From DAOPJM01 sp035399665 (GTDB lineage: Bacteria; Bacillota; Clostridia; Christensenellales; CAG-138): a DNA stretch of 64,000 nucleotides. The notes below the pieces were generated by a model that worked only from the letters and a program-made list of their open reading frames with translations, ran no database searches and was not told the DNA's origin. The stretch spans positions 95,410 through 159,409 of the forward strand of contig DAOPJM010000001.1 of assembly GCA_035399665.1 (NCBI GenBank), read 5' to 3'. Shown in pieces: positions 16,847 to 24,597 of this stretch (positions are counted from its first letter, which is position 1; every line of letters begins with the position of its first letter). A program made the translations under genes and the position numbers.

Positions 16847-17661
16847 TGCTGTACCTGTGTCCGACGCCGATTGGCAATATGGGCGACGTCACAAGGCGAA
16901 CGATAGAGACGCTTTCGCAATGCGACGCCGTATACTGCGAGGATACCCGCAGAAGCGGACAGCTGCTCGCAGCTCTCGGCATAAAGAAACCGCTGATATC
17001 CTGCCATGAGCACAACGAGCGGACAAGGGCGGACGAGCTTGCGGCAAGGCTTGAGAAGGGTGAGGATATCGCCTATGTTTCCGACGCGGGTATGCCCGGA
17101 ATATCCGACCCGGGCGCGGTGCTTGCGGGCGAGTGCATAAGACGCGGACTTGAGTTCACCGTGCTTCCGGGCGCTTCAGCGGTGTTGACTGCGCTTGTGC
17201 TGTCGGGATTGCCCCCGCAGCCGTTCACCTTCGTGGGCTTTTTGCCGCGTGAGGGCAAGGAGCGCAAGGACGCGATAGAGGGCATATCAAAGCTTTATCA
17301 CAGTGTGGTGCTGTATGAAAGCCCCCACAGAGTATGCGAAACCTTAACGGAGCTTTTCGAGAGCTTGGGCGATGTAAGAGCCGCGGTCGTGAGGGAGCTT
17401 ACCAAGATATACGAGACGGCGGAGCGCGGAACGCTGTCGCAGCTTATCGAACGATTCAGGGAAGGAACTAGGGGCGAGTGCGTTATAGTGGTTTTGCCCG
17501 AACGCGACGGACAAAGCGATGACGCCGAAAGGCTGGACAGGCTTTTGAAGCTGCTTTTGCCGCATATGTCCAAGAAGGACGCGGCAAGCATAGCGGCGTC
17601 GGAGCTTGGGACGGCCAGGAACAGAGCCTACAAACGCGCCCTTGAGTTGGACGAGGAATAG
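16846..17661 (+). CDS. rsmI: 16S rRNA (cytidine-1402 2'-O)-methyltransferase
   Basis: A 271-residue tetrapyrrole-methylase-fold enzyme. Signature blocks are clear: LCPTPIGNMGDVTRRT at the N terminus, CEDTRRSGQLL, SDAGMPGISDPG, and LPGASAVLTALVLSGLP. It methylates the ribose of C1402 in the ribosomal decoding centre using S-adenosylmethionine. Starts on the last base of the upstream stop codon (TGATG), so it is coupled to the helicase loader gene; a hairpin follows. Confidence 0.95.
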   Translation: MLYLCPTPIGNMGDVTRRTIETLSQCDAVYCEDTRRSGQLLAALGIKKPLISCHEHNERTRADELAARLEKGEDIAYVSDAGMPGISDPGAVLAGECIRRGLEFTVLPGASAVLTALVLSGLPPQPFTFVGFLPREGKERKDAIEGISKLYHSVVLYESPHRVCETLTELFESLGDVRAAVVRELTKIYETAERGTLSQLIERFREGTRGECVIVVLPERDGQSDDAERLDRLLKLLLPHMSKKDAASIAASELGTARNRAYKRALELDEE

Positions 17662-17683
17662 CAAACAGCCAAACGGAATAAAG

Positions 17684-17710
17684 CGTCGGTCGGACTAATC
17701 CCGACCGACG
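17684..17710 (+). terminator. hairpin after rsmI
   Basis: CGTCGGTCGG (17684-17693) and CCGACCGACG (17701-17710) pair fully around a seven-base loop, followed by ATTTAATAAT. The tract is not a pure T run, so efficiency is uncertain. Confidence 0.65.
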
Positions 17711-17823
17711 ATTTAATAATAGAGGTTAAGAGGGTTCAAAGAATAATATGCAACAGCACGGATGCGCCGCCGCTCAACAAAAAAAGCAGCTGAAAAGTGA
17801 ACGTGTTCGTCAGCGGTGGAGAA

Positions 17824-18745
17824 TCAACCGTCTTGCTTTTCAAGCGTCAGGGTGATGCCCATATCCATCACATTCTTTAGAATCATTACGCCGTCCGACA
17901 AAGTACCGTCATAGGCGACGTCGCCGCCCTCGATATGGAAGGTATCGCCGTCAAGGGTCCAGGTTCCGCTTGTGACAACTCCGTCAATCTCAACGCTGCA
18001 TATACCGTCGCTCAACAGCTCGATCGTGCAGCCGCCTTCAAGGTAGTCGCTGATGTTTATCTTTAAGCCCCACATTTTCGCGCCGGTCGCAACATAGACG
18101 CCTAAATTGGGATCGACAACAACGGCGGGTTCCTCATCAAGCGTTGGCACGTCTGTCGCTGAAACAATCGCCTCGGAGTCGACGGCGGCGCCTTCGCTGG
18201 GCACGGTCGCGGAAGGCTCAATGACTCCATTCTCAACGACAGGGGAGCTTGCGACGCCCGAATCCGAGAAAACATATATGGCGATAAAGACGGCTATAAC
18301 AAGCAGCAGAACGAGTACGGCGCTTCCGAAGATGAGGATTAAGACCCTGTTGCTTGCGCGGTGCTTGGGCTTTTGAGCCTCCGAAACGGGCGGCTGAACG
18401 GGAGCCGACGGCATTGCGTTCTCAGCTTCAGGCGTGGGAATGACTTCAGACGTGGGAATGACTTCAGGCTNNNNNNNNNNNNNNNNNNNNNNNNNNNNNN
18501 NNNNNNNNNNNNNNNNNNNNNNNNNNNNNNNNNNNNNNNNNNNNNNNNNNNNNNNNNNNNNNNNNNNNNNCTTCAGGCTCTAAAATAGCTTCAGGCTCAG
18601 GCTCGGATTTTGGCGCCGGTTCGACTTCGGGAATGCTTATAAACGCTTGGGCGGGCGCGGAAGGAGCGGAGACCTTCTTGCCGCAGACGGGGCAGAACTT
18701 TACGCTGTCCGCGAGTTTGGTACCGCAGCTTGAACAAAATGCCAT
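17824..18745 (-). CDS. zinc-ribbon membrane protein, interrupted by an assembly gap
   Basis: The N-terminal part (18745 to the gap at 18570) starts with a double-Cys zinc ribbon (CSSCG and CPVCG, residues 5-21) and continues as a Pro/Glu/Ala-rich linker. The C-terminal part (from the gap at 18470 down) continues in frame with PEVIPT repeats, then a hydrophobic segment of about 25 residues and a roughly 110-residue domain with a lipocalin-like beta pattern ending LTLEKQDG. Both sides are open and in a sensible frame, so this is one gene. The gap sits in a minisatellite of 18-base units (GACTTCAGGCGTGGGAAT type). The protein joins a cytoplasmic zinc ribbon to an outer domain; function unknown. 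The start has a well-placed AGGAGG. Confidence 0.75.
18471..18570. other. assembly gap (100 N) inside a minisatellite
   Basis: One hundred undefined bases within the linker-coding repeats of the zinc-ribbon protein gene. True length is unknown, so the encoded linker length is unknown too. Confidence 0.95.
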
Positions 18746-18825
18746 AGAATAACCTCCTATATACTCTTACATCTTTAGCATGAGGAATTCTTTCAATGTC
18801 CATAACACCCCATGCTGTTTAGTCA

Positions 18826-18853
18826 ATTATATACCAATTCAAAAAAAGCGCAA
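18826..18853 (-). promoter_or_regulatory. promoter of the zinc-ribbon protein gene
   Basis: Minus-strand -35 TTGCGC (18848-18853), 16-base spacer, consensus -10 TATAAT (18826-18831). The leader would be about 75 bases. The rest of 18746-19068 contains only this and a weak forespore-type promoter on the other strand. Confidence 0.5.
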
Positions 18854-19012
18854 GAGCAAAAATAACGCAAGATGTGAGAAATGAAGATGATTGTCAACAG
18901 GTTTGCAAATTATCATATGTTTCTAAACGGACGCTTTTTTTCGGCACATACAGAAGGACACACCCAAAAAAGCAACAGCGGTGAAATCGCCGCACATTGC
19001 CAACAAAAATGC

Positions 19013-19042
19013 TGATACATATTCCATAATCAGGGCATGATA
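19013..19042 (+). promoter_or_regulatory. possible forespore (sigma-G-type) promoter of spoVAD
   Basis: A CATGATA element (19036-19042) matches most of the sigma-G -10 pattern, with TGATA 18 bases upstream as a weak -35. Expression of spoVA under sigma-G is known in Bacillus; the match here is only suggestive. Confidence 0.3.
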
Positions 19043-19068
19043 ATGCGGAGAAACTTTGTGGAGGTCTT

Positions 19069-20094
19069 ATGCGAACTACGGGAGAACGAACACTGTTGTT
19101 TAACTCGGAGCCGAGATTGATAAGCTCTGCGGCAATAGTGAGCAAGGTTGAGAACGACGGCCCGCTTTCGGGCAAGTTTGACGTTGTGATGGGTGACGAC
19201 AGGATGGGCGAGGAGAGCTTTGAAAAAGCCGAGCTTCGAATGTTTGAAAACGCCGTGCGCCTTGCCTGTCTAAAAGCGGGGACGGACAAGTGCAAGCTGG
19301 GATGCCTGCTCGCGGGCGACCTCCTAAATCAGATTATCACCGCCAATTACGGCGCAAGAAATCTTGCCATGCCATTCTTGGGGCTTTACGGAGCCTGCTC
19401 TACCATGTCAGAGTCACTGCTGATAGCTTCAGTGCTTGTGGACGGCGGATACAGGCGAAGCGCGGCCTGCGTCGCGTGCAGCCATTTTTCTACGGCGGAG
19501 CGGCAGTATCGTTTCCCCCTGGAGCTTGGCACGACCGCGCCGCCGACCGCGCAGCGTACCGTCACGGGAGCAGGCTGTATGATACTGTCGGACGAAACCC
19601 TTGAAACAGCTCCTTATTCGCATATAGCCGTGACCGCCGCGACCATAGGCAAGTCCATTGATTACGGCATAACGGACGCTAACAACATGGGCGCGGCGAT
19701 GGCTCCCGCCGCGGCCGACACCATAACGGCCCATCTTCGCGACATGGACGAGGACACGAGCGACTACGACCATATCATAACGGGCGACCTCGGAAAGTTC
19801 GGGACGGAGATGCTGCACTCGCTGCTGAACGAGCGAAAGATAGACCTTTCCGGCAGACATTTGGACTGCGGATGCATGGTATACCATCCGGAGCAGGGCT
19901 ATGACTGCGGCGGAAGCGGCTGCGGCTGCTCGGCTGTTGTGATGTCGTCGCATATTCTGCCCATGATAGAGAGCGGAGCTATGAAGCGGGCGCTGTTTTT
20001 GGCGACGGGCGCGCTTATGAGCCCAACCTCGAGTATGCAGGGGGAGAGCATCCCCGCGATAGCGCACGCGGTAGTTTTGGAGCATAGGAGGTAG
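19069..20094 (+). CDS. spoVAD: stage V sporulation protein AD
   Basis: A 341-residue thiolase-fold protein. The segments GDLLNQIITANYGARNLAMP, GLYGACSTMSESL and CSHFSTAERQYRFPLE are diagnostic of SpoVAD. The family binds dipicolinic acid and acts with SpoVAC and SpoVAE in moving it across the inner spore membrane. Length is usual. GGAGG six bases ahead of the ATG. spoVAE follows after one base. No spoVAC gene precedes it here; the upstream neighbour is on the other strand. Confidence 0.95.
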   Translation: MRTTGERTLLFNSEPRLISSAAIVSKVENDGPLSGKFDVVMGDDRMGEESFEKAELRMFENAVRLACLKAGTDKCKLGCLLAGDLLNQIITANYGARNLAMPFLGLYGACSTMSESLLIASVLVDGGYRRSAACVACSHFSTAERQYRFPLELGTTAPPTAQRTVTGAGCMILSDETLETAPYSHIAVTAATIGKSIDYGITDANNMGAAMAPAAADTITAHLRDMDEDTSDYDHIITGDLGKFGTEMLHSLLNERKIDLSGRHLDCGCMVYHPEQGYDCGGSGCGCSAVVMSSHILPMIESGAMKRALFLATGALMSPTSSMQGESIPAIAHAVVLEHRR

Positions 20095-20095
20095 T

Positions 20096-20461
20096 ATGAA
20101 CGCATTGCAGTACCTTTGGGCGTTTTTGATAGGCGGAGCAATATGTGTTGTAGGGCAGCTGCTGCTGAGCCTAACGCGCTTGACTTCGGCGCGGATACTG
20201 GTAATCTTCGTTACGGCGGGGGTGGTACTCACAGCCTTAGGCGTGTATGAACCTTTGGTTGACTTTGCGGGCGCTGGCGCGTCCGTGCCGCTCACGGGCT
20301 TTGGATACGCCTTGGCGTCAGGCGCTTTGAAGGCCGTCGAGCAGCGAGAGCTTATAGGCGCGTTCACGGGCGGCATAACAGCAACGGCGGGCGGAGTATC
20401 CGCCGCTGTCGTATTTGGCTTCATCTCGGCTCTTATATTCAAGCCTCACACCAAGGTGTAG
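20096..20461 (+). CDS. spoVAE: stage V sporulation protein AE
   Basis: A 121-residue membrane protein with about four hydrophobic segments. The N-terminal FLIGGAICVVGQLL and the central GAGASVPLTGFGYALASGALKAV regions are typical of SpoVAE (SpoVAEb type). It forms part of the dipicolinic acid channel of the inner spore membrane. AGGAGG lies four bases before the ATG, overlapping the end of spoVAD. Confidence 0.93.
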   Translation: MNALQYLWAFLIGGAICVVGQLLLSLTRLTSARILVIFVTAGVVLTALGVYEPLVDFAGAGASVPLTGFGYALASGALKAVEQRELIGAFTGGITATAGGVSAAVVFGFISALIFKPHTKV

Positions 20462-20535
20462 CAATCACACAAAGTTTGGCTCCTGCGTATTATGGTGTAT
20501 CGGCAATACGCCGAAATACCCGAGGAGGAACCGAT

Positions 20536-20733
20536 ATGTTCGGCAACTTAGGAAGCTCCAACATGATGTGGATACTCGTGCTTTTGCTCGTTTTGGGCAA
20601 TGGCGACTGTGAAGGCGGCGCGTCCTGCGACACCCTTATTTGGCTGTTGCTGCTCTCACGCTACTGCGGCGGCGACTGCGGCTGCAACTCCTGCCCGACG
20701 CGCAGCTCAAACGGCTGCGGATGCGGCTGCTAA
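20536..20733 (+). CDS. small Cys-rich membrane-type protein
   Basis: A 65-residue protein with nine Cys residues, eight of them after position 30, ending in GCGCGC. Two short hydrophobic stretches (MMWILVLLLVL and LIWLLLL) separate Asp/Gly/Cys-rich parts. GAGGAGG at 20522-20528 is an excellent ribosome binding site for the ATG at 20536, and a terminator follows, so it is a real gene. It lies 74 bases after spoVAE on the same strand and may be co-expressed in sporulation, but that is inference. Similar short Gly/Cys-rich proteins with a hydrophobic centre occur in Clostridia without known function; a spore-coat or metal-binding role is possible. Confidence 0.7.
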   Translation: MFGNLGSSNMMWILVLLLVLGNGDCEGGASCDTLIWLLLLSRYCGGDCGCNSCPTRSSNGCGCGC

Positions 20734-20757
20734 AGCAAAGGAACACAAAAGATGTAT

Positions 20758-20794
20758 GGGGCTGTTGCAAACCCGGCTTGCAAACAGCCCTTTT
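20758..20794 (+). terminator. terminator after the Cys-rich protein gene
   Basis: GGGCTGTTGCAA pairs with TTGCAAACAGCCC (one bulged A) around a short loop, and is followed by TTTT. Confidence 0.75.
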
Positions 20795-20838
20795 CCATGT
20801 AATTGATGTATTCTCGTGTCAGTCGCTGCTTATGACTG

Positions 20839-21264
20839 TCACCCGTGCTGCGTGAGCGGTATCAAATCATAGCTTGTATAAATGGAATCCGTGTAAAAGG
20901 AGTTAGTCATTACGGCAACCCTGTCCGCGATAACATGCACAACCTCGGAATTGGTGGGAATGCCGTCGTTGTCCTTTGAGCAGTAGCAGAAGTAAGCCCG
21001 CTGCCGCGCAATGCTGCCGTTTCGCCACATGACCTCAATCGCATGACGTATCGCCCTATTGACCATGACGGGCGAACTGTGATTCTCGTTTGCAATCATC
21101 GGATAAATCTCGGTAGTGAGCTTGGCGTTTGAGTTGAGCAGTATCGCCACAGCCGCCTGTCTGATGTAGCCGTAGCCGAGCAAGTGTGAGGGCACCCCCA
21201 GCGCGTTCATGCTTGCTTCGATCAGCTTCTCGTATTCCGATATATCCCTGTTGATAAGATACAT
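20839..21264 (-). CDS. Spo0A-type DNA-binding domain protein without receiver domain
   Basis: A 141-residue protein that aligns by eye along most of its length with the C-terminal effector domain of Spo0A: LLGYGYIRQAAVAILLN, the Ser/Thr-Pro region before RAIRHAIEVMWRNG, and PTNSEVVHVIADRV. Spo0A normally has a phosphoacceptor receiver domain of about 120 residues before this. Here the ATG at 21264 is preceded by GGGAGG at the right distance and no receiver sequence is found upstream, so it is a free-standing DNA-binding domain. It could act as a constitutive or dominant regulator of 0A-box promoters, or compete with full-length Spo0A, which must be encoded elsewhere. The C-terminal 20 residues are extra. 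It follows the ABC exporter gene on the same strand after 197 bases. Confidence 0.85.
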   Translation of the reverse strand: MYLINRDISEYEKLIEASMNALGVPSHLLGYGYIRQAAVAILLNSNAKLTTEIYPMIANENHSSPVMVNRAIRHAIEVMWRNGSIARQRAYFCYCSKDNDGIPTNSEVVHVIADRVAVMTNSFYTDSIYTSYDLIPLTQHG

Positions 21265-21327
21265 AAGTTCCTCCCTATCGGTATTTGCACAAGTAAAATA
21301 TTAGCACAAAAGCAAGCAAAATCATAA

Positions 21328-21342
21328 CGTTAAGTTTTAACG
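21328..21342. promoter_or_regulatory. inverted repeat upstream of the Spo0A-like gene
   Basis: CGTTAA-GTT-TTAACG is a perfect palindrome with 6-base arms, 64 bases before the start of the Spo0A-like gene. It could be an operator; it does not match the 0A box (TTGTCGAA). Confidence 0.3.
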
Positions 21343-21461
21343 AATTGGCACAAATAAGAAGTAATTTTCATGCATTGCGTCGAGCGTATCATAACACGGC
21401 ATTCACACCGTATGAATTATCAATCAAAATCACTTTTTAGCGGACGGAGCTATTGAGAAGC

Positions 21462-23132
21462 TCAGACCATTGTGATTCGGCGATTTTCAACCTTTAGCCT
21501 TATGTCGGCATACTCGTCGGGAACGCTGCGGTGAGATATCATGATGCAGGTTTTGCCCAAGGCTTTGAGGTTCTCAAGCACCTGCCGTTCCGTGGAAGCG
21601 TCAAGCGAGGAAGCCGCCTCATCCAAAAGCAGGATGGGAGCGTCACAAAGCAGCGCCCTTGCTATCGCTATGCGCTGAGCCTGCCCCTCTGAAACGCCCT
21701 TTCCGCCCTCAGACAGTATGCTTGCAAGTCCGTCAGGCATCTTTGCGATGAATCCGTCCGCACAGGCAAGGCGACAGGCTTCAAGTATGCGCTCATCGGG
21801 GATGGAACCGTCATACATGGTAATATTGTCCCTTATGCTGCCGCCAAAGAGCATATTGCCTTGCGGCACATACGCGAAAAGCCCACGCGCAGAGGATGAG
21901 AGGTCATAGCTTTCAGAGCCGCAAACAAAGCTTATGCCGCCCGAGCAGGGCGAATACAGCGACAGGAGCAGCTTTACAATGGTGGATTTGCCTATGCCGG
22001 AAAGCCCCGAGATCACGCAGCTTTGACCGCGCTCCACCGAGAAGCTGACGTTCTCCAAGACGGGCTGCCCGTTTGAGTATTCAAAGCAGACGTCGTTGAC
22101 GTCGAGCCTTTGAAAATCGTCGATAACCTCCTTGGGCAGAGGCTCCTGGGCATCGCTCTCAAGCCTTAGGAGCGACATTAGCCTTTCGGCGGATACGAGC
22201 GTCGAATAATACTGGGGCATGACCTGCGAAAGGCCCGCAAGCGGAGTGCGCACCTGCGATACAAGCTGCAGCACCGCAGTCAAGGTGCCGTAGGTAAACG
22301 CGCCTGTGTATATGGAGAACGCACCCCAAGTCAAAGCCGCCATGTATGCTAAGGTGAAGCACAGCCCAATCGCCGCGCCCGCAAGCGAGGTGAAGCGGTT
22401 GTGCCTGATGCGGTTTTTGGCGTTAACGTCCTGTACTGCATAGAGCCTGTTCAAAAAGGCGGGGGAAGCGGAGAAGGCCTTAATTACGGGCAGGTCCACA
22501 ATCGATTCCTGCATGAACGAACGAACCTTGCCCTCGCTTTCGCGTACTCCGCGCTGAAGGGCTTTGAGCTTATTGCGAAACAGCAGCATACCCAAACCGA
22601 CCAACGCGCCTATGGCAAGTGATATTAAGAGCAGCTCAGGGCTGAGGACGAACAGCACAACGCCCGCGCAGACTATGCGCACGACCATGGTTATGGCGCT
22701 TGGCAAAAGACCTGTGACACCCGAAGTCACGGCCTCAACATCGGTGGTAAAGCGGTTCATCAGCTCGCCGCTGTGAAAGGCCGAAACGGTCGAATACTTG
22801 GCATTGTAGAGGGAGGAAGCAAGCTCGCCGCGAAACGAGACGTTGAGCTTGACGGATATGTAGTTGGACAGACGCGAGCTGATATAGCGGCAAAGGTACT
22901 GAAAGCCCACGAGTGCGCCGAGCGCGATAACCCCATAAATAATGCCGAGCTTGTCAACCCCCACGGCGGCGTCAACGATGCTTCGAACCGCAAGCGCCAA
23001 CAGAACGCCCGCGACAGCGCTCAAAGATTGCAGAAGAACGAGTACGCTAAAGGACGCCCAACGCTTGTAGAGGTGCTTTAGCACCCACCTTAGAGTGGTT
23101 CGGTTTTCCGCCGCCTTTCGCTTATCAGCCAT
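21462..23132 (-). CDS. ABC transporter, fused membrane and ATPase domains
   Basis: A 556-residue half-transporter of the exporter type: about six membrane helices (residues 15-300) and an ATPase domain with Walker A GLSGIGKST, signature region GVSEGQAQRIAIARA, Walker B ILLLDEAASSLD and the switch His in MISHR. The signature motif is VSEGQ rather than LSGGQ, a tolerated variant. No C39 peptidase domain is present. It overlaps the S26 peptidase gene by eight bases and is the last gene of the PqqD-S26-ABC set, so it is the probable exporter of whatever that set makes. Confidence 0.9.
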   Translation of the reverse strand: MADKRKAAENRTTLRWVLKHLYKRWASFSVLVLLQSLSAVAGVLLALAVRSIVDAAVGVDKLGIIYGVIALGALVGFQYLCRYISSRLSNYISVKLNVSFRGELASSLYNAKYSTVSAFHSGELMNRFTTDVEAVTSGVTGLLPSAITMVVRIVCAGVVLFVLSPELLLISLAIGALVGLGMLLFRNKLKALQRGVRESEGKVRSFMQESIVDLPVIKAFSASPAFLNRLYAVQDVNAKNRIRHNRFTSLAGAAIGLCFTLAYMAALTWGAFSIYTGAFTYGTLTAVLQLVSQVRTPLAGLSQVMPQYYSTLVSAERLMSLLRLESDAQEPLPKEVIDDFQRLDVNDVCFEYSNGQPVLENVSFSVERGQSCVISGLSGIGKSTIVKLLLSLYSPCSGGISFVCGSESYDLSSSARGLFAYVPQGNMLFGGSIRDNITMYDGSIPDERILEACRLACADGFIAKMPDGLASILSEGGKGVSEGQAQRIAIARALLCDAPILLLDEAASSLDASTERQVLENLKALGKTCIMISHRSVPDEYADIRLKVENRRITMV

Positions 23133-23586
23133 GCTTTTTTAGCCTCGCATACAGGTGATAGAGTAACTCACTGCAGCGCCGCAGGGGACGCGACGCAAGC
23201 CTTTTCTTAACGTAACGAAGGTATTCCGCGGAATCCGCGGCAACGTTCACGCCGTCCTTATCAAAGGCGGTCACAATGCCGATGACGTCGTCCCTTGTGA
23301 AGCCGTGTTCGAGCTTCGTTTGGTTGTCGCCGCAAAGGGTATAGCTTCCGTTGGAATGGACGCGCACTACGCGATGAAGTACGAAGCTCCCGTTCCCGCG
23401 TCTGCAAAGGGGCAAATCGCCGCGAACAAGCCGCTTGGGGGCGGGGGAAAGCGTCACATAGGAATCGTGGAGCATGGGTTTCATGCTTGTGCCGTGAGCC
23501 ATAAATTCCACGCTCTGACCTGAAGAAAGCCGCTCGGTTATGAGCGGCATACATTCTGTAAGCCCTATGGCAACGACGCGTTCCAT
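23125..23586 (-). CDS. soluble S24/S26 (signal peptidase-like) protein
   Basis: A 153-residue protein of the S26 fold. GTSMKPML holds the nucleophile Ser, RGDLPLCRR matches the following strand, and FVLHRVVRV occupies the position where type I signal peptidases have the general-base Lys; a His there is known in the ER/SipW type. GDNQ near residue 95 matches the GDN motif. There is no membrane segment, unlike secretory signal peptidases. Proteins of this kind sit beside PqqD and ABC exporter genes in peptide natural-product clusters and are thought to process or handle the precursor. Starts on the last base of the PqqD gene stop codon. Confidence 0.8.
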   Translation of the reverse strand: MERVVAIGLTECMPLITERLSSGQSVEFMAHGTSMKPMLHDSYVTLSPAPKRLVRGDLPLCRRGNGSFVLHRVVRVHSNGSYTLCGDNQTKLEHGFTRDDVIGIVTAFDKDGVNVAADSAEYLRYVKKRLASRPLRRCSELLYHLYARLKKHG

Positions 23587-23852
23587 CAGTCGTCTATCAA
23601 ACCGGCGGCCCTCAGCCGCTCAACAAAGATACCGACGTCCCTTGAGGCTATTGCCTCACAGACATCGTATTCGTCTGTCAAAGCCTTGACGAGCTGTTCC
23701 TCCGTGCAATCGTTATCAAGAGCTTCCCACAGGAACGCCCCCGTTTCATTGAAGGTTATCATACGCTTAAAGCTTATTGCCGCTTCGTTGACAGCCACAA
23801 CGACATAGGTTGTCGATACTTTCTGAAGCAAAAAATCCTTTTTGTGTTTCAA
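23586..23852 (-). CDS. PqqD family protein (RiPP recognition element)
   Basis: An 88-residue protein with the PqqD pattern: an N-terminal beta part ending FNETGAFLWEAL, then a helical part TEEQLVKALTDEYDV and VGIFVERLRAAGLI. PqqD-fold domains bind leader peptides and pass them to modifying enzymes. The start is a TTG supported by AAAGGAGG eight bases upstream. The gene is tightly coupled to the S26 and ABC genes, but no radical SAM, YcaO, cyclase or other modifying enzyme is in the window next to it. Confidence 0.88.
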   Translation of the reverse strand: MKHKKDFLLQKVSTTYVVVAVNEAAISFKRMITFNETGAFLWEALDNDCTEEQLVKALTDEYDVCEAIASRDVGIFVERLRAAGLIDD

Positions 23853-23907
23853 GATAACCTCCTTTTGTTGTTACATTTTGAGTACGGAGACGGGACAAAC
23901 GCGGATT

Positions 23908-24390
23908 TTACGGATTGTCGCCGAAGAGGTCATCAAAATCTACAATAACAGAGCCGTCGCCGTCATCGTCAAAGACCATGCTTGAGCCGCCTGTTGACGT
24001 GGGTTGGGATGTTGCGGCAGCGGTCGCGGATGCAGGCTTGGGGGTTGGGCTTGCCGTGACGCCCGGGGCAAGAGTGGATGAGTCGGAAGCCTTGGGCGTG
24101 CTGAGCGGTATGGCCGTGGCGTCGGTGGTGCCGTGAACCTCCTCGTATTCCTCCTGTGAAACGGCGTCGGGGGGCAGCGTGGCGGCGGGATCGTCGATCT
24201 CGTACAGCGTTCCGTCGACATAGAAGCGTAAGGGCTCGGCGTCGCCGGCGGCAGCGTCGGTGCTTGGGTTCACTATATCAGCGCCCTCCGCCTTATTGCT
24301 GGAGTTCGATGCTATTGCAACTATTAAAACGACAGCCAAGGTGAGCGCAACAGCGCAGACGGCAATCACTAAAAACCACTTCTTATTCAT
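23908..24390 (-). CDS. small membrane-anchored protein at the head of the PqqD cassette
   Basis: A 160-residue protein with one N-terminal membrane segment (about residues 6-29), a short structured region FYVDGTLYEIDDPAATLPPDA, a long Thr/Pro/Ala/Ser-rich linker and an acidic end (DDDGDGSVIVDFDDLF). GGAGG precedes the ATG at 24390 by seven bases; an earlier start at 24411 is less likely. It heads the minus-strand run toward PqqD after 55 bases. Function unknown. The linker resembles those of other exported proteins in this window, so it is not necessarily part of a peptide-modification system. Confidence 0.65.
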   Translation of the reverse strand: MNKKWFLVIAVCAVALTLAVVLIVAIASNSSNKAEGADIVNPSTDAAAGDAEPLRFYVDGTLYEIDDPAATLPPDAVSQEEYEEVHGTTDATAIPLSTPKASDSSTLAPGVTASPTPKPASATAAATSQPTSTGGSSMVFDDDGDGSVIVDFDDLFGDNP

Positions 24391-24419
24391 AGAGAAGCCT
24401 CCATATAACAATTCAGTTT

Positions 24420-24448
24420 ATTCTATCACAATACAAACGATATTGCAA
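24420..24448 (-). promoter_or_regulatory. promoter of the membrane protein-PqqD-S26-ABC operon
   Basis: Minus-strand -35 TTGCAA (24443-24448), 17-base spacer, -10 TAGAAT (24420-24425). The leader to the ATG at 24390 is about 25 bases with GGAGG. Confidence 0.6.
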
Positions 24449-24533
24449 ACAATTCCAAACACAAAATTGTGACATTATAGTTAAGGTTGGCAATTCAGGA
24501 TTCGTACACGCCGGCGTTACTGTTCATTTATGC

Positions 24534-24562
24534 TTGCGTTTGCCCTCGAATGATGTTATACT
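24534..24562 (+). promoter_or_regulatory. promoter of the PIG-L/glycosidase fusion gene
   Basis: -35 TTGCGT (24534-24539), 17-base spacer, -10 TATACT (24557-24562); leader of about 29 bases with GAGG eight bases ahead of the ATG at 24598. Confidence 0.6.
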
Positions 24563-24597
24563 TGCAAGGATAATGAGTTTTTGATGAGGTGTCTTAT

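Noticed and set aside
19429..20442. 337-codon frame opposite spoVAD-spoVAE
   Set aside because: Spans the junction of two well-identified genes on the other strand and has no start signal.
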